From Prevotella sp. (GTDB lineage Bacteria > Bacteroidota > Bacteroidia > Bacteroidales > Bacteroidaceae), in the NCBI GenBank assembly GCA_017474925.1, contig JAFVGN010000049.1, positions 1 to 64,000 on the forward strand: a stretch of DNA of 64,000 nucleotides. Direction: 5' to 3'. Below are positions 15,777-25,549 of the stretch, piece after piece. The notes beneath the pieces were generated by a model. It saw only the letters and a program-made list of their open reading frames with translations, was not told the DNA's origin and did no database searches. Each line of letters starts with the position of its first letter. The first letter of the stretch is position 1. The position numbers were made by a program, and so were the translations under genes.

Positions 15777-16607
15777 TTACTGTAGACGGAAGGTTACAGG
15801 CACAGTGTACTTCACACGGACAGCAGCACCATTCTGCTTACCGGGAATCCACTTTGGCATGCTCTTCACAACGCGCTGAGCTTCCTTGTCAAGTGAGGGG
15901 TCAACGCCTTTCACGACGCGGACGTCAGTGATAGAACCGTCCTTCTCAACCACGAAGGTTACAATAACACGTCCCTGAACACCATTTTCCTCGGCGACTA
16001 CCGGGTACTTGATGTTGCTGGAAAGGTATTGCATTAGAGCACTGGGACCGCCAGGGAATGAAGGCATCTGTTCAACAACGTCGAACACCTTTGTCTCTTC
16101 TTCCTTCGGGGGCTCTGGCTGTGCGATAACTTCCTTAGCCTTCAGCACTTCGCCGGCAGCCTCGTCGTTACCTTTCACGTCAAAGGCACCGATTGCGGTA
16201 TTGGTCTTGTTCAGTTCTTCTTGAGACTTCAGCTCCTCTTCGGGCTTTACCTCATTATCCTTCTTGATGACAGGTGGAACGAACTTTACAGAACTCTTAA
16301 CCTTTTCTACTTCAATTTTTTCAACTTTCGGTTCTTCTTTCTTTTCAACCTTGGCTTCTTTCTTTTCAGCCAGTTTCGACAGTTCCACGTCAGCCTCAAT
16401 GCCTACATCGCTCTTCATGGCGTTTTCCACTACACCCTTTACTGCAACGATAGCAGCTATAGCGAGTGCGATCGCAAACATCGTCAATATAGCATAGAGA
16501 TTGCGCTTGCCTGTTTCCTTACGCAGTCGATAAGCACCGTATGATTGGTTCTTTCCTTCGAATACGAGGTCTACCCAATTGTTGTCAATAAGATCTATTT
16601 TTGCCAT
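15777..16607 (-). CDS. tonB: TonB energy transducer
   Basis: This 276-residue protein has a single transmembrane helix (about residues 35-60), a long Lys/Glu/Pro spacer (about 85-185) and a C-terminal TonB domain (YPVVAEENGVQGRVIVTFVV ... VPVTFRLQ). It passes proton-motive energy from ExbB/ExbD to outer membrane receptors such as SusC-like transporters. It follows two exbD genes in the same operon. Confidence 0.93.
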   Translation of the reverse strand: MAKIDLIDNNWVDLVFEGKNQSYGAYRLRKETGKRNLYAILTMFAIALAIAAIVAVKGVVENAMKSDVGIEADVELSKLAEKKEAKVEKKEEPKVEKIEVEKVKSSVKFVPPVIKKDNEVKPEEELKSQEELNKTNTAIGAFDVKGNDEAAGEVLKAKEVIAQPEPPKEEETKVFDVVEQMPSFPGGPSALMQYLSSNIKYPVVAEENGVQGRVIVTFVVEKDGSITDVRVVKGVDPSLDKEAQRVVKSMPKWIPGKQNGAAVRVKYTVPVTFRLQ

Positions 16608-16628
16608 AGTTCTTCTTCTTTTTAGAGG

Positions 16629-17279
16629 TTACTTGACACCAGCCTTTGTAATCAGTTCCTGATCCTCAGGGCCAATACGGTCAATCACATACTTATCAAT
16701 ACTGCAGATGAGCATCTCATCCAGAGCTGCAACCATGTTCTCATAGGTGGCAGTGTCCAAAGGACGGATAATAACCGTCATAGTGGGCACCTTTTCACCG
16801 TTGGGCAGCTCACCCTTCTTCAGCTTAGAAAGTTCTGCCTGATACTGCTCGTCAGTCATCTTACTGTTGTAAGCAGTCTTCTTAGCATCAAGCTCTTTCT
16901 TGGCTACCATGATTTTGGCAATCGGGTTGATACCTTCCTCTGTGGTGTGGTTGATGAGAACGTCACGGATACCCTTGGCGCCATAGGTGGTCTCCTTTAC
17001 GCATGAGGGATCCTCATAGTTGGGAAGTCCGGCAATATACCAAACTTTGTCATCAGCACCCAGATAGAGGGTAATGGTATGAGAGGCTTTCGTTACCGAC
17101 TTGTCCTGATCAGATACGTTCTGGTCATTACTGGGCATCGTCAACTGCATAGCCTGAGGCTTTGCCAGAGTTGTACACAGCATGAAGAACGTAATCAACA
17201 GCATCATCATGTCTACCATTGGCGTGAAGTTCACGCGGGTATCCATCTTTTTCTGCTTACTTAAATTCCTTTTTGCCAT
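16629..17279 (-). CDS. exbD: ExbD biopolymer transport protein (second copy)
   Basis: This 216-residue protein has the N-terminal helix FTPMVDMMMLLITFFML with the conserved membrane Asp, followed by a periplasmic domain longer than that of E. coli ExbD (about 141 residues). It pairs with the adjacent exbD as in many Bacteroidota. The extra region carries a Lys-rich segment (KKELDAKKTAYNSKM). Confidence 0.92.
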   Translation of the reverse strand: MAKRNLSKQKKMDTRVNFTPMVDMMMLLITFFMLCTTLAKPQAMQLTMPSNDQNVSDQDKSVTKASHTITLYLGADDKVWYIAGLPNYEDPSCVKETTYGAKGIRDVLINHTTEEGINPIAKIMVAKKELDAKKTAYNSKMTDEQYQAELSKLKKGELPNGEKVPTMTVIIRPLDTATYENMVAALDEMLICSIDKYVIDRIGPEDQELITKAGVK

Positions 17280-17282
17280 ATC

Positions 17283-17897
17283 TTATTCCTCCGATGCAGT
17301 TTTTAGATTAGTAATCAACTGGTAACGGTTCTCGTTCATGTCCTGGAGTTCAGACATCATGGCCTTTACTGTCTTGTAAGGGGTCTTCGAATCGCACTTG
17401 ATGGCGATACGGATGTCGGGGTTTGCCTCGCGAGCGGCAGCAACCCACTCCTGGAACTCGCTCTTACCGCCATTGATGCTATCAGTGGGGATTCCGAGCT
17501 GCTGGATGGCCTCGCCCATCTTTTCGGGCTCAAGGCTGAGATAGGCCTGCAACTGACTCATGGGAGCACCAGCCATTGCATCTTCCATGAAGTGCTTCTG
17601 CTGATTAGCGTTCAGGGTTATGCCGAATTTATCGGTCATGGTCTCCATCATCGCTCTCATGTAGTTCTTGTTTTCCGTACCGAGGAATATCTTGCCCTGG
17701 GGACTTACCAGGATGTTCAAGACATCACTCTCCGGGACCTTAATCTCTGACACAGAGTTAGGCGCAGTGACTTGTATGGGCTCTGGTGTCAAGAATGTTG
17801 AAGTCAACATAAAGAAACACAGAAGCAGCGTCATCACGTCTGACATAGGCGTCATGTCAATCCAGATGTCTTTTTTCTGTATCTTAACTTTAGCCAT
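17283..17897 (-). CDS. exbD: ExbD biopolymer transport protein (first copy)
   Basis: This 204-residue protein has the membrane helix IDMTPMSDVMTLLLCFFML with the conserved Asp. The periplasmic domain contains a MAGAPMSQLQAYLSLEPEKM insertion not seen in the second copy. Only three bases separate its stop from the next start. Two different ExbD subunits suggest a heteromeric complex. Confidence 0.92.
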   Translation of the reverse strand: MAKVKIQKKDIWIDMTPMSDVMTLLLCFFMLTSTFLTPEPIQVTAPNSVSEIKVPESDVLNILVSPQGKIFLGTENKNYMRAMMETMTDKFGITLNANQQKHFMEDAMAGAPMSQLQAYLSLEPEKMGEAIQQLGIPTDSINGGKSEFQEWVAAAREANPDIRIAIKCDSKTPYKTVKAMMSELQDMNENRYQLITNLKTASEE

Positions 17898-17937
17898 TCT
17901 AAAACGGTTTTAAGGGTTTTTGAAATGGAACTAAAGA

Positions 17938-18765
17938 TTAAGCCTCATTGTGGTTGGAATCGTATGTTGCAGCGATGGTGTAACCGATTTCGTCCAAAGC
18001 GTAGGTCAGCTTATCAATCTTGTTGGAGAAGAAGTTGTAAACAACGGTAGCAACCCAAGAGGTCAAAATACCAGAAGCCGTGTTAACAAGAGCCTCAGAA
18101 ATACCAGCAGACAGAGCCATAGAGTCAGCACCACCACCAGCAGACAGAGCCTGGAACGATCCAATCATACCAAGCACAGTTCCGAACAGAGCGGTCAGGG
18201 TACCCAGAGATACGATTGTTGCAACCATTGGCATGTTCATCTGCAAGGTAGGCATCTCCAGCTGGGTAGCCTCGTCATGAGCCTGCTGAATCTTGGCAAT
18301 CTTAGCAGCCTTCTTCAGGGTGTTGTCGCCCTCAACGGTTTGATACATGTTGATAGAAGCCAGAACGACATTTGCTACAGAACCCTGCATCTTGTTGCAG
18401 AGAGCACGAGCCTCGTCAAACTTCTGCTCCTTGATAGCAGCTTTCACTTGGGCAGTGAACTTGGTGAGGTTAATCTTACCGGAAGCAGACTTGATAGCGA
18501 AGAAACGCTCGAAACCAAGGCAGATAACGGTGAACAGAAGGGTAAGGATCAGACCTACCACGAAACCTCCCTTATACACGGTACCCAGCAGGTTTGCAGG
18601 ATGTCCGCTACGGTCGCCACCAATGAAGTTGTCGGGGTTACCCATTACGAAATACCATACGCTGTAACCAGCGATAGCGCAGATAACGAGAATAATCCAT
18701 GCGTCTTTAACACCAGGAGTGCCCGATTTTTTAGCTGGGGCTGCAGCTTTTGTTGTTGTTGCCAT
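17938..18765 (-). CDS. exbB: ExbB/TolQ-type proton channel protein
   Basis: This 275-residue MotA/TolQ/ExbB family protein has an extra N-terminal helix (WIILVICAIAGYSVWYFV), the helix GFVVGLILTLLFTVICLG, and the paired C-terminal helices with ATIVSLGTLTALFGTVLGMI. It forms the proton channel with ExbD and starts the operon. Confidence 0.93.
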   Translation of the reverse strand: MATTTKAAAPAKKSGTPGVKDAWIILVICAIAGYSVWYFVMGNPDNFIGGDRSGHPANLLGTVYKGGFVVGLILTLLFTVICLGFERFFAIKSASGKINLTKFTAQVKAAIKEQKFDEARALCNKMQGSVANVVLASINMYQTVEGDNTLKKAAKIAKIQQAHDEATQLEMPTLQMNMPMVATIVSLGTLTALFGTVLGMIGSFQALSAGGGADSMALSAGISEALVNTASGILTSWVATVVYNFFSNKIDKLTYALDEIGYTIAATYDSNHNEA

Positions 18766-18829
18766 AAATGAAATTTTTAATTTTTAGTTATTAAATGAAT
18801 TGAGTTAATAAATTTACGCTATTGTTCCG

Positions 18830-18837
18830 CAAAGATA
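18830..18837 (-). promoter_or_regulatory. -7 box of the TonB operon
   Basis: TATCTTTG on the minus strand leaves a leader of about 60 AT-rich bases. Confidence 0.6.
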
Positions 18838-18896
18838 AGAAATTCAAGTGGACTAAAAGTCAATTTAAGAACTTTTAACCATGTATTTCTCAAATT

Positions 18897-20093
18897 TTAC
18901 TTCAATGTGTTCAATACTTCTTTGATTCTACGCATTGCTTCGACAATATTTTCGTCACTTGTGGCATAGCTCATGCGGAAACATGCAGGGTCGCCAAAGG
19001 CGTCGCCTCCAACGGTAGCAACATGTCCTTTTTCTAAAAGATACATTGCCAAATCGGTGCTGTTGTTAATCTTGCTGCCGTCTGGAGTTTTCTTGCCGTA
19101 GAAACTGGAACATTTGGGGAAGAGGTAGAATGCACCTTCTGGCACGTTGACTTCCAGCCCAGGAATATCTTTTGCAAGCTTGACAATAAGGTCACGTCGG
19201 CGCTCAAAGGCCTTGCGCATGTCTTCCACGCATTGCTGGCTTGATGTGTAGGCAAATTCAGCTGCTTTTTGACTTACTGAACATGGACCACTGGTGTATT
19301 GCCCCTGAAGTTTGTTGCAGCCTTTGACAATCCATTCGGGAGCGGCTATGTAACCAATGCGCCAGCCTGTCATAGCGTACGCTTTCGAAACACCATTGAC
19401 AATGATGCTGCGTTCTTTCATGCCTTCAAACTGTGCTATGGACTCGTGCTTGCCAACGTAGTTGATGTGCTCATAGATTTCGTCTGCTAATACAAAGAGG
19501 TCTTCGTGCTTCAAAATGACTTTGGACAGAGACTCCAATTCTTTCTTGTTGTATACACTGCCCGTCGGATTGCTGGGCGAGCATAGGATAATGAGCCGTG
19601 TCTTGGGTGTAATAGCTGCTTCCAGCTGTTCGGCAGTCATTTTGAAGTTTTGTTCGAATCCTGCCTCTACGATGACCGGACATCCGCCTGCCAAAAGTAC
19701 CATCTGGGGATAGCTAACCCAATAAGGAGCAGGAATAATAACCTCGTCTCCTGGGTTGATGAGGGCCATGACAGTATTACATACACTTTGTTTGGCTCCG
19801 TTAGACACAAGAATCTCTGAAGGCTGATAGTGCAGATGATTCTCGCGTTCCAACTTGCGGGCTATCGCTTGGCGTAAGTCGGGATATCCCGGCACTGGTG
19901 AGTAACGGGAGTAGTTCTCGTCTATTGCCAGCTTCGCTGCTTGCTTGATATGGTCAGGGGTATTGAAATCTGGTTCGCCGACGCTCATGTTGATAACGTC
20001 AATCCCTTGGGCTTTCATTTCAGAACTTTTTTGCGACATGGCCAGCGTGGCTGATGGAGCCAGTCTTTGCAAACGGTCAGATAATTTTGCCAT
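18897..20093 (-). CDS. Pyridoxal-phosphate aminotransferase, aspartate type
   Basis: This 398-residue class I/II aminotransferase has the PLP lysine K237 in GVSKAYAMTGWRIGY, the substrate-binding SNPTGSVY motif and LADEIYEHINY. The similarity is closest to aspartate aminotransferases of the thermophile subgroup, which move an amino group between aspartate and 2-oxoglutarate. The substrate cannot be fixed from sequence alone. It has its own -7 box, 20122-20129. Confidence 0.9.
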   Translation of the reverse strand: MAKLSDRLQRLAPSATLAMSQKSSEMKAQGIDVINMSVGEPDFNTPDHIKQAAKLAIDENYSRYSPVPGYPDLRQAIARKLERENHLHYQPSEILVSNGAKQSVCNTVMALINPGDEVIIPAPYWVSYPQMVLLAGGCPVIVEAGFEQNFKMTAEQLEAAITPKTRLIILCSPSNPTGSVYNKKELESLSKVILKHEDLFVLADEIYEHINYVGKHESIAQFEGMKERSIIVNGVSKAYAMTGWRIGYIAAPEWIVKGCNKLQGQYTSGPCSVSQKAAEFAYTSSQQCVEDMRKAFERRRDLIVKLAKDIPGLEVNVPEGAFYLFPKCSSFYGKKTPDGSKINNSTDLAMYLLEKGHVATVGGDAFGDPACFRMSYATSDENIVEAMRRIKEVLNTLK

Positions 20094-20121
20094 ATATGTT
20101 TCTTGTGTATGAATTTAGTTG

Positions 20122-20129
20122 CAAAAGTA
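20122..20129 (-). promoter_or_regulatory. -7 box of the aminotransferase gene
   Basis: TACTTTTG on the minus strand lies 28 bases before the ATG at 20093. Confidence 0.55.
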
Positions 20130-20203
20130 AGCATTTTATTCTTTTTAAACGAATAAATGTTCCACTTTTTGCCGTTACTTTTTTACTTTTTCCTTTTTCC
20201 CTT

Positions 20204-21415
20204 TTATTTCAGGTGCAAAATGTGTCCCATGCGTTCTTTCTTGGTTTGAAGATAACGCAGGTTGTACTCGTTGGGACTAATTTCAATGGGTACGTTCTCT
20301 ACTATTTCAAGCCCATATCCCTCTAGTCCCACACGCTTTACGGGGTTATTGGTCATCAGACGCATCTTCTGTACACCTAATAATCGTAGAATCTGAGCAC
20401 CGCAACCATAGTCACGCTCATCAGGCTTGAAACCCAAGTGAACGTTGGCGTCGACGGTGTCAAGTCCTTGCTCTTGCAATTTGTAAGCGGCAATTTTGTT
20501 CATCAAACCAATGCCGCGTCCTTCCTGCTGCATATAGACGATGACACCACGCCCTTCCTCCTCTATCATCTGCATAGCCTTGTGCAGCTGCTCGCCGCAG
20601 TCACAACGTTTTGATCCTAATATGTCGCCTGTCATACATGAAGAATGTACGCGCGCGAGGATGGGCTCGTCTTCACGCCACTCCCCTTTGATAAGTGCCA
20701 GATGCTCCAAACCGTTTGACTTTTGTCGGAACGGAATGAGGCGGAAGTGTCCGTATTCAGTGGGCATATCCACCTCTTCGCCTTTCTCCACAATGCTTTC
20801 CTTCTTAAGGCGGTAGGCTATCATGTCCTTGATAGTGATGATTTTCAGGTTGTGCTTTTGGGCAAATTCCATCAGTTGTGGCATCCTGGCCATAGTACCA
20901 TCGTCATTCATGATTTCAATGAGCGCTCCGGCAGGAAACAACCCAGACAACTTGCACAAGTCAATAGCTGCTTCTGTATGGCCAGAACGGCGTAGTACTC
21001 CATTGTCTTGGGCATAGAGTGGACTGATGTGCCCAGGGCGTCCGAAAGTCTTTGAGGTTGATGAAGGGTCACCCAAGGCGCGGATTGTAGCAGCGCGGTC
21101 ATGGGCTGATACACCTGTTGAACAGCCTTCTATCTTGTCTACTGTAACAGTGAATGGCGTGCCTAATAATGAAGTGTTGTCCTGCACTTGATGTGGTAAG
21201 TCCAACTCTTTGGCACGGCTGATGGTGACTGGTGCGCAAAGGACGCCACGAGCATTTTTCAGCATGAAATTCACCATTTCAGGGGTTATCTTTTCTGCTG
21301 CACATATCAGGTCGCCCTCGTTTTCGCGGTCTTCATCGTCAACGACTATAACGAACTTACCTGCCTTAAAGTCAGCAAGTGCCTCTTCAATCGTATTCAG
21401 TTTCATAGAATCCAT
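20204..21415 (-). CDS. ribBA: Bifunctional DHBP synthase / GTP cyclohydrolase II
   Basis: This 403-residue fusion enzyme starts two branches of riboflavin synthesis. The N-terminal half makes 3,4-dihydroxy-2-butanone 4-phosphate ([32 protein letters not shown]). The C-terminal half opens GTP, with the zinc cysteines in [19 protein letters not shown] and the QQEGRGIGL motif. A second start lies at 21406. It follows the LptF/G permease by 30 bases, so it is probably co-transcribed. I found no FMN riboswitch in front. Confidence 0.96.
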   Translation of the reverse strand: MDSMKLNTIEEALADFKAGKFVIVVDDEDRENEGDLICAAEKITPEMVNFMLKNARGVLCAPVTISRAKELDLPHQVQDNTSLLGTPFTVTVDKIEGCSTGVSAHDRAATIRALGDPSSTSKTFGRPGHISPLYAQDNGVLRRSGHTEAAIDLCKLSGLFPAGALIEIMNDDGTMARMPQLMEFAQKHNLKIITIKDMIAYRLKKESIVEKGEEVDMPTEYGHFRLIPFRQKSNGLEHLALIKGEWREDEPILARVHSSCMTGDILGSKRCDCGEQLHKAMQMIEEEGRGVIVYMQQEGRGIGLMNKIAAYKLQEQGLDTVDANVHLGFKPDERDYGCGAQILRLLGVQKMRLMTNNPVKRVGLEGYGLEIVENVPIEISPNEYNLRYLQTKKERMGHILHLK

Positions 21416-21445
21416 AGTCCTAATACTATATATTTGTTATTTTAT

Positions 21446-23377
21446 TTACGTGACAGTTATGCTGCCCTCTGATTGCAGGTCAGCCAAATCGACGACTCTG
21501 GGAATGAGTTTCTCGTTGATACGCAGAATGTGCTGCAGGTCTCGATAAAGGCGGAAACGGAAGCGCAACATGCGAATATAGAAGAAGATGCCCGTGGGCA
21601 GAAACAATCCTGTTACTGCGTTCAGCCACTTCTTTCTGAAAGGACGTGTATGGGCATGAGTAGCTATGATAGGAAACTGATTCAGTTTCATCAGCACATA
21701 GTTGTTCTTTGTGTACGACAAGTCTTCTATGGCTACTTCCAGCGATCCGTAAACATGTTCTATTTCGTGGTCGTCGCCCGGACGGAAGAAAACCTTAATT
21801 GGGTTAGGCCAACGCAATAGTTTGTGAACTTCCATATATTGTACGACTTCTAGGCTGACATTCTTTAAAATCTCGGAGTCGGTCAAATACTTCGGGTCTT
21901 CTATAATGACTTCCTTGCGGGTGATGTAGCGTTTTGTGCGTATTCCCAGCATGCTAATGAGCATGTTCTTGTAGAGGTCGATGTTGAATACCACAGAGTC
22001 GTTGTTGGCCTTGTAGGTGAAAAAACAGGCAATAGGTGACAAAACGGCTGTCCCTAACAGTTTTCCGAACCATACTGTCCAATTGTCGTCGCGTGCCATC
22101 TTCATGCCCGTATTATCCAAAATGTAGAATACGATGAATACCAACACCGATATAATGACTGGTACGCCAAGGCCTCCTTTGCGGATGATGGCACCTAAAG
22201 GAGCTCCGATAAAAAAGAATATAAGGCACGACAGCGACAATGTTACTTTGTTGATTGCCTCCATCTGGTGTTCACGGTCGTCTTTGTTAAGCGCGTCAGA
22301 ATAATCCACCTTGTATGCCATCTCGCTTAATGCGGCCTGAGCATCGTTTGAGGCAATGGTTATGACTTGCTGTTTAAGCTCACCTGACAGCTTAGCGAAT
22401 GTCGAATCTATATTCCCCACCTCTTTGGCTGTCAGTTTGCTTGCTGCCAATGAATCCTGCTTCGACAGGTTTGCCCGAGCAAGTGCTGAACGCTGTGCAT
22501 CACGATAAAATTGGTGACCTATAGAGTCGTTGAACTCGTGGATACTATCTAAGTCGTGTAAAATGCGTCCCATACTTTTGGCGCGTGCATCGGCAGAAAT
22601 CCAACCTGCCTCAACAAGGTCCAATCCGCTGTCGAAATCCAAGACGATGCGCTTGGTTGAAAAAGTTTCGCGTCGATATGGAATGTTTGCAGCTACACCT
22701 ATACCCGACTGCCGCATGTTCTCAAACCATTCGCCGCTATATAGAGTAAGAAGTAGGTGCTTCTTTTCGGCCGTTGCCTGGATGCGTCCGGAGTCAGCCA
22801 AAATGATAGCCGCATCCTCATAGCCGCCATTCATCCGATAAATCATGATACCGTAGAGTGTTCCCGTGTCCAAATTTTTCTTCTGGACGTACAAATTGGA
22901 ACCAGGTATTCCGTCATAGAAAATACCTTCAGGTATCTCTACTTCAGGGTTTTTCTGTTTCATGGATATGAGCAGTTGTCGGAACGAAACGAAAGCCTTT
23001 GGCCCAATGACCTCTTGGAAGAAAAAGGAGACGCATGAGATTGCAATCACGATGACTATCAGTGAACGCATTGACTGTAACAGCGAAATACCTGCAGCTT
23101 TGATGGCTGTCAATTCTGAACTTTCACCTAAGTTTCCGAATGTGATGAGCGATGATAGCAGTATGGCTAACGGGAATGCCTGAGGCATAAGCATCAAACC
23201 CATATACCAAAAGAATTGTGCCATCACTTCTAAGGACAATCCTTTGCCAATCAGCTCGTCTACGTAGCGCCACAAGAATTGCATCATCAGCACGAATTGG
23301 CAGATGAAAAACGTCGCAAAGAATAGTAAACCAAACTGTTTTGCGACAAATATGTCTAATTTCTTAATACGAAACAT
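21446..23377 (-). CDS. LptF/LptG family permease
   Basis: This 643-residue protein has the YjgP/YjgQ fold: helices near residues 10-35, 50-75 and 95-120, a periplasmic jellyroll domain (about 125-330), then three more helices (SLSCLIFFFIGAPLGAIIRK and following). In the family it pulls lipopolysaccharide from the inner membrane to the LptA bridge. A C-terminal extension of about 190 residues beyond the usual end is common in Bacteroidota. I chose MFRIKKLD at 23377 because the -7 box at 23390-23397 would overlap the upstream Met. Confidence 0.9.
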   Translation of the reverse strand: MFRIKKLDIFVAKQFGLLFFATFFICQFVLMMQFLWRYVDELIGKGLSLEVMAQFFWYMGLMLMPQAFPLAILLSSLITFGNLGESSELTAIKAAGISLLQSMRSLIVIVIAISCVSFFFQEVIGPKAFVSFRQLLISMKQKNPEVEIPEGIFYDGIPGSNLYVQKKNLDTGTLYGIMIYRMNGGYEDAAIILADSGRIQATAEKKHLLLTLYSGEWFENMRQSGIGVAANIPYRRETFSTKRIVLDFDSGLDLVEAGWISADARAKSMGRILHDLDSIHEFNDSIGHQFYRDAQRSALARANLSKQDSLAASKLTAKEVGNIDSTFAKLSGELKQQVITIASNDAQAALSEMAYKVDYSDALNKDDREHQMEAINKVTLSLSCLIFFFIGAPLGAIIRKGGLGVPVIISVLVFIVFYILDNTGMKMARDDNWTVWFGKLLGTAVLSPIACFFTYKANNDSVVFNIDLYKNMLISMLGIRTKRYITRKEVIIEDPKYLTDSEILKNVSLEVVQYMEVHKLLRWPNPIKVFFRPGDDHEIEHVYGSLEVAIEDLSYTKNNYVLMKLNQFPIIATHAHTRPFRKKWLNAVTGLFLPTGIFFYIRMLRFRFRLYRDLQHILRINEKLIPRVVDLADLQSEGSITVT

Positions 23378-23389
23378 CGAAATCGGGCA

Positions 23390-23397
23390 CAAAGGTA
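23390..23397 (-). promoter_or_regulatory. -7 box of the LptF/G-ribBA pair
   Basis: TACCTTTG on the minus strand is 12 bases from the chosen ATG. It decides the start of the permease. Confidence 0.65.
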
Positions 23398-23399
23398 CG

Positions 23400-23441
23400 A
23401 AAAAGAAGTGAAAAATGAAAATCGTTTTTCATTTTTCACTT
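23400..23441 (-). terminator. Terminator of the START-like gene
   Basis: A perfect 16-bp stem (aagtgaaaaatgaaaa and complement) has a 4-base loop, followed on the minus strand by ctttttcg. It lies right after the stop at 23446 and insulates the next promoter. Confidence 0.8.
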
Positions 23442-23445
23442 TTGT

Positions 23446-23847
23446 TTAGAGTCCGCTGACGCTGTGCAGGCGTTCAAGGTTGGCGTCCCAAAGCTCCCGT
23501 AGGTCTTCCGCCTCGTCATCGTCTACAGCATAGTCTGTAATCACCAAGTTCAGGTGGCCCGTCAGTTCACTTTTTTCTATACGCATTTCCCAATAGGCTT
23601 CAGGGGTTTTTTCATGGTAGTCCCAAAGCAGGCGGATATGGTCGTATTTTTCGATGTCAAGCACACGTGACTGTTTGGTGTCACGTTCTGTCCAGGGGTG
23701 TCCCCAGGTAAATGTCAGTATATTTTCATCTTCTTCGATGACTTTGTCGGCAAGCCATTTCTGAAGCCCGTGAGCGTTACTGATGAAATCCCATACAATC
23801 TTGGGCGATTGTGTTGACAGTGGGTATTCTATAGTCAGTTTTTGCAT
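23446..23847 (-). CDS. START-like domain protein
   Basis: This 133-residue protein has a helix-grip fold resembling the AHSA1/START-like group found in Bacteroidota: TIEYPLSTQSPKIVWDFISN at the start, GLQKWLADKV and FTWGHPWTERDTKQSRVLDI in the middle. Such proteins bind hydrophobic ligands or chaperone clients; the ligand here is unknown. It is a single gene with a possible -7 box (TATTTTTG) at 23890-23897. Confidence 0.8.
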   Translation of the reverse strand: MQKLTIEYPLSTQSPKIVWDFISNAHGLQKWLADKVIEEDENILTFTWGHPWTERDTKQSRVLDIEKYDHIRLLWDYHEKTPEAYWEMRIEKSELTGHLNLVITDYAVDDDEAEDLRELWDANLERLHSVSGL

Positions 23848-23961
23848 AGTTATTAAGTGTTAGCAGGTGTAGTAAGTAAGTTTACTTTGCAAAAATACGA
23901 AAAAAAATCCGAACTCGAAAGTTTTTTTCGAAAAAAGTTTGTTTAATTGAAAAGTTTATAT

Positions 23962-23969
23962 TACCTTTG
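23962..23969 (+). promoter_or_regulatory. -7 box of tRNA-Met
   Basis: TACCTTTG lies 20 bases before the mature tRNA. Confidence 0.7.
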
Positions 23970-23989
23970 CACCCGCTAAGAAGAAAAAT

Positions 23990-24063
23990 GGCGGGGTAGC
24001 TCAGCTGGTTAGAGCGTCGGATTCATAATCCGGAGGTCGAGGGTTCGGGTCCCCCTCCCGCTA
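23990..24063 (+). tRNA. tRNA-Met (CAT)
   Basis: The cloverleaf is clear: acceptor ggcgggg / tcccgct with G-U pairs at both ends, D arm gctc/gagc, anticodon arm cggat-tCATaat-ccgga, and T loop ttcgggt. CCA is not encoded (the sequence continues c-aaaa). CAT can also belong to the isoleucine tRNA whose C34 is modified to lysidine; the body fits elongator Met of Bacteroidales better. One A-C mismatch is seen in the T stem. Confidence 0.92.
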
Positions 24064-24072
24064 CAAAAAACA

Positions 24073-24102
24073 CCCTGCAAATAGCATTTGCAGGGCTTTT
24101 TT
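24073..24102 (+). terminator. Terminator of tRNA-Met
   Basis: The stem ccctgcaaat / atttgcaggg has a 3-base loop followed by cttttttg. Confidence 0.93.
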
Positions 24103-24151
24103 GTGTCTTTGGGTTGCTATAGGGTAGCCAAAGACAAAATGCCATAATTAT

Positions 24152-25513
24152 TTAGAACTTCCAGTCGATACCTACGCCAATAACATTATTTGTGCGCGAG
24201 TAAGTCTCAATGCCATAAGCTGTCTGTTTGTCGTAGTCGCTATAAAGGCTGATGAAGTAGCCGGCATTCAAGCGAACTTGATTGTTGATGTTCCAAGCAC
24301 CACCCAATCCGATGCTCCAGCTGTCACAGGCAAAAGAGGTGTCTTTCTGATATCCGTCGGTGAGTCCGTAGTCGGTACGTTGGCCACCGCAGCTAATGGT
24401 GAACTTTTCGTTGATGTCGTATTCGATGCCTGCCAAAAACTCATTGGTACCATGCTTTAGCTCTTTCTGACGGTCGTCAGCCATCTTGGCATTTTTGTCG
24501 TCGAAGAAGTGGTACTCAAGGGTAGCTCGTAACTTAGGGGTAAATTCGTAACCTGCTGCTATAGAGAGTAATGCGGGCATGTCGTAGCGAGTGCGGGCAC
24601 CATCCTCAAAAGGGGCTTTGACACTGGCTAATTGAGGCTCCAAAGCTTCTTTGATTTTTATTAAAGTTGCTTCACCATAAACGGGTACGGCTGCAACCTT
24701 GGCTACCAGACCATTACCGAGACCAGCGTCAAGGACGTTAGTGCTATTTTGGGGGTTGAGCTTGGTGCGGAACTCATAGCGGGCGGTAAGGGTGAGTGGT
24801 CCATGATGGTAGTTCACGCTAAGCATTGGTGTAAAACCCCACCCTTTTTGGTCGACGTCGAGCAAGAGCTTGGCAAGCTCACCGTATTCGTTTGGCGCGT
24901 TGGCAATGACGTGCCCACGATAGTAGCCGTCGTAGTAGTTGACACGAATGCCGACGGCTGCTGAAAGACAGTCAATAATCTTGTAAGTAAAGTTTACCTG
25001 TCCACCGTAGATATATTGTTTGCCCTTCATCTCAGAGTCAAGAGTGTAATTTTGGGGGATGTCGATTCCCGGTAACTGGTTTAGTTGGGGTATTATAGCT
25101 CCCAAAACGGATTGTACCATGAAGTTGTACTGAGGTACCCCCTGCTTATATTCCACGAAACCACCACTGCCCACAATACCTATCATTGTTGACAAGGCCC
25201 AGCGGTCTTTCTTGTAGGATGCAAAAAATGCAGGAACAATAGGCGCAGAGGCTTTTCCTTCATATTTCGTGTCACCAAGTTTGATATCACGATATTGCCA
25301 GGGCTTTTGGAAGTTGAGTGAGAGTTGCCACCCTTCGTGTCCCCAAGCCAGTCCTGCAGGGTTGGAGTAGGCTGCGTCAATGTCGAATGTGGCACCCCGT
25401 GCCATCATACGGTCGAAGGCAATGTGATAATTTGTGTTGGTCATCAGACCGCCTGCTTGGGCGGAAATGATTGCACCCCATATGAATGCAATCACGGCAA
25501 TTGTTTTCTTCAT
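24152..25513 (-). CDS. OmpP1/FadL family outer membrane transporter
   Basis: This 453-residue beta-barrel protein has a signal peptide (MKKTIAVIAFIWGAIISAQA), an N-terminal hatch region (FDIDAAYSNPAGLAWG, the NPAG-type motif of the family) and alternating aromatic strands ending in IGVGIDWKF. Members take up long-chain fatty acids or other hydrophobic compounds through the outer membrane; the substrate here is unknown. I chose the start at 25513 because the upstream Met at 25552 overlaps the -7 box at 25542-25549. Confidence 0.87.
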   Translation of the reverse strand: MKKTIAVIAFIWGAIISAQAGGLMTNTNYHIAFDRMMARGATFDIDAAYSNPAGLAWGHEGWQLSLNFQKPWQYRDIKLGDTKYEGKASAPIVPAFFASYKKDRWALSTMIGIVGSGGFVEYKQGVPQYNFMVQSVLGAIIPQLNQLPGIDIPQNYTLDSEMKGKQYIYGGQVNFTYKIIDCLSAAVGIRVNYYDGYYRGHVIANAPNEYGELAKLLLDVDQKGWGFTPMLSVNYHHGPLTLTARYEFRTKLNPQNSTNVLDAGLGNGLVAKVAAVPVYGEATLIKIKEALEPQLASVKAPFEDGARTRYDMPALLSIAAGYEFTPKLRATLEYHFFDDKNAKMADDRQKELKHGTNEFLAGIEYDINEKFTISCGGQRTDYGLTDGYQKDTSFACDSWSIGLGGAWNINNQVRLNAGYFISLYSDYDKQTAYGIETYSRTNNVIGVGIDWKF

Positions 25514-25541
25514 AAATTCTTGTTGATTGAAATTTTGGGTG

Positions 25542-25549
25542 CAAAGGTA
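25542..25549 (-). promoter_or_regulatory. -7 box of the FadL-type gene
   Basis: TACCTTTG on the minus strand lies 28 bases before the ATG. Confidence 0.65.

Noticed and set aside
20094..21445. FMN riboswitch before ribBA
   Set aside because: The 30-base gap before ribBA is too short and no conserved RFN-type helices are visible.
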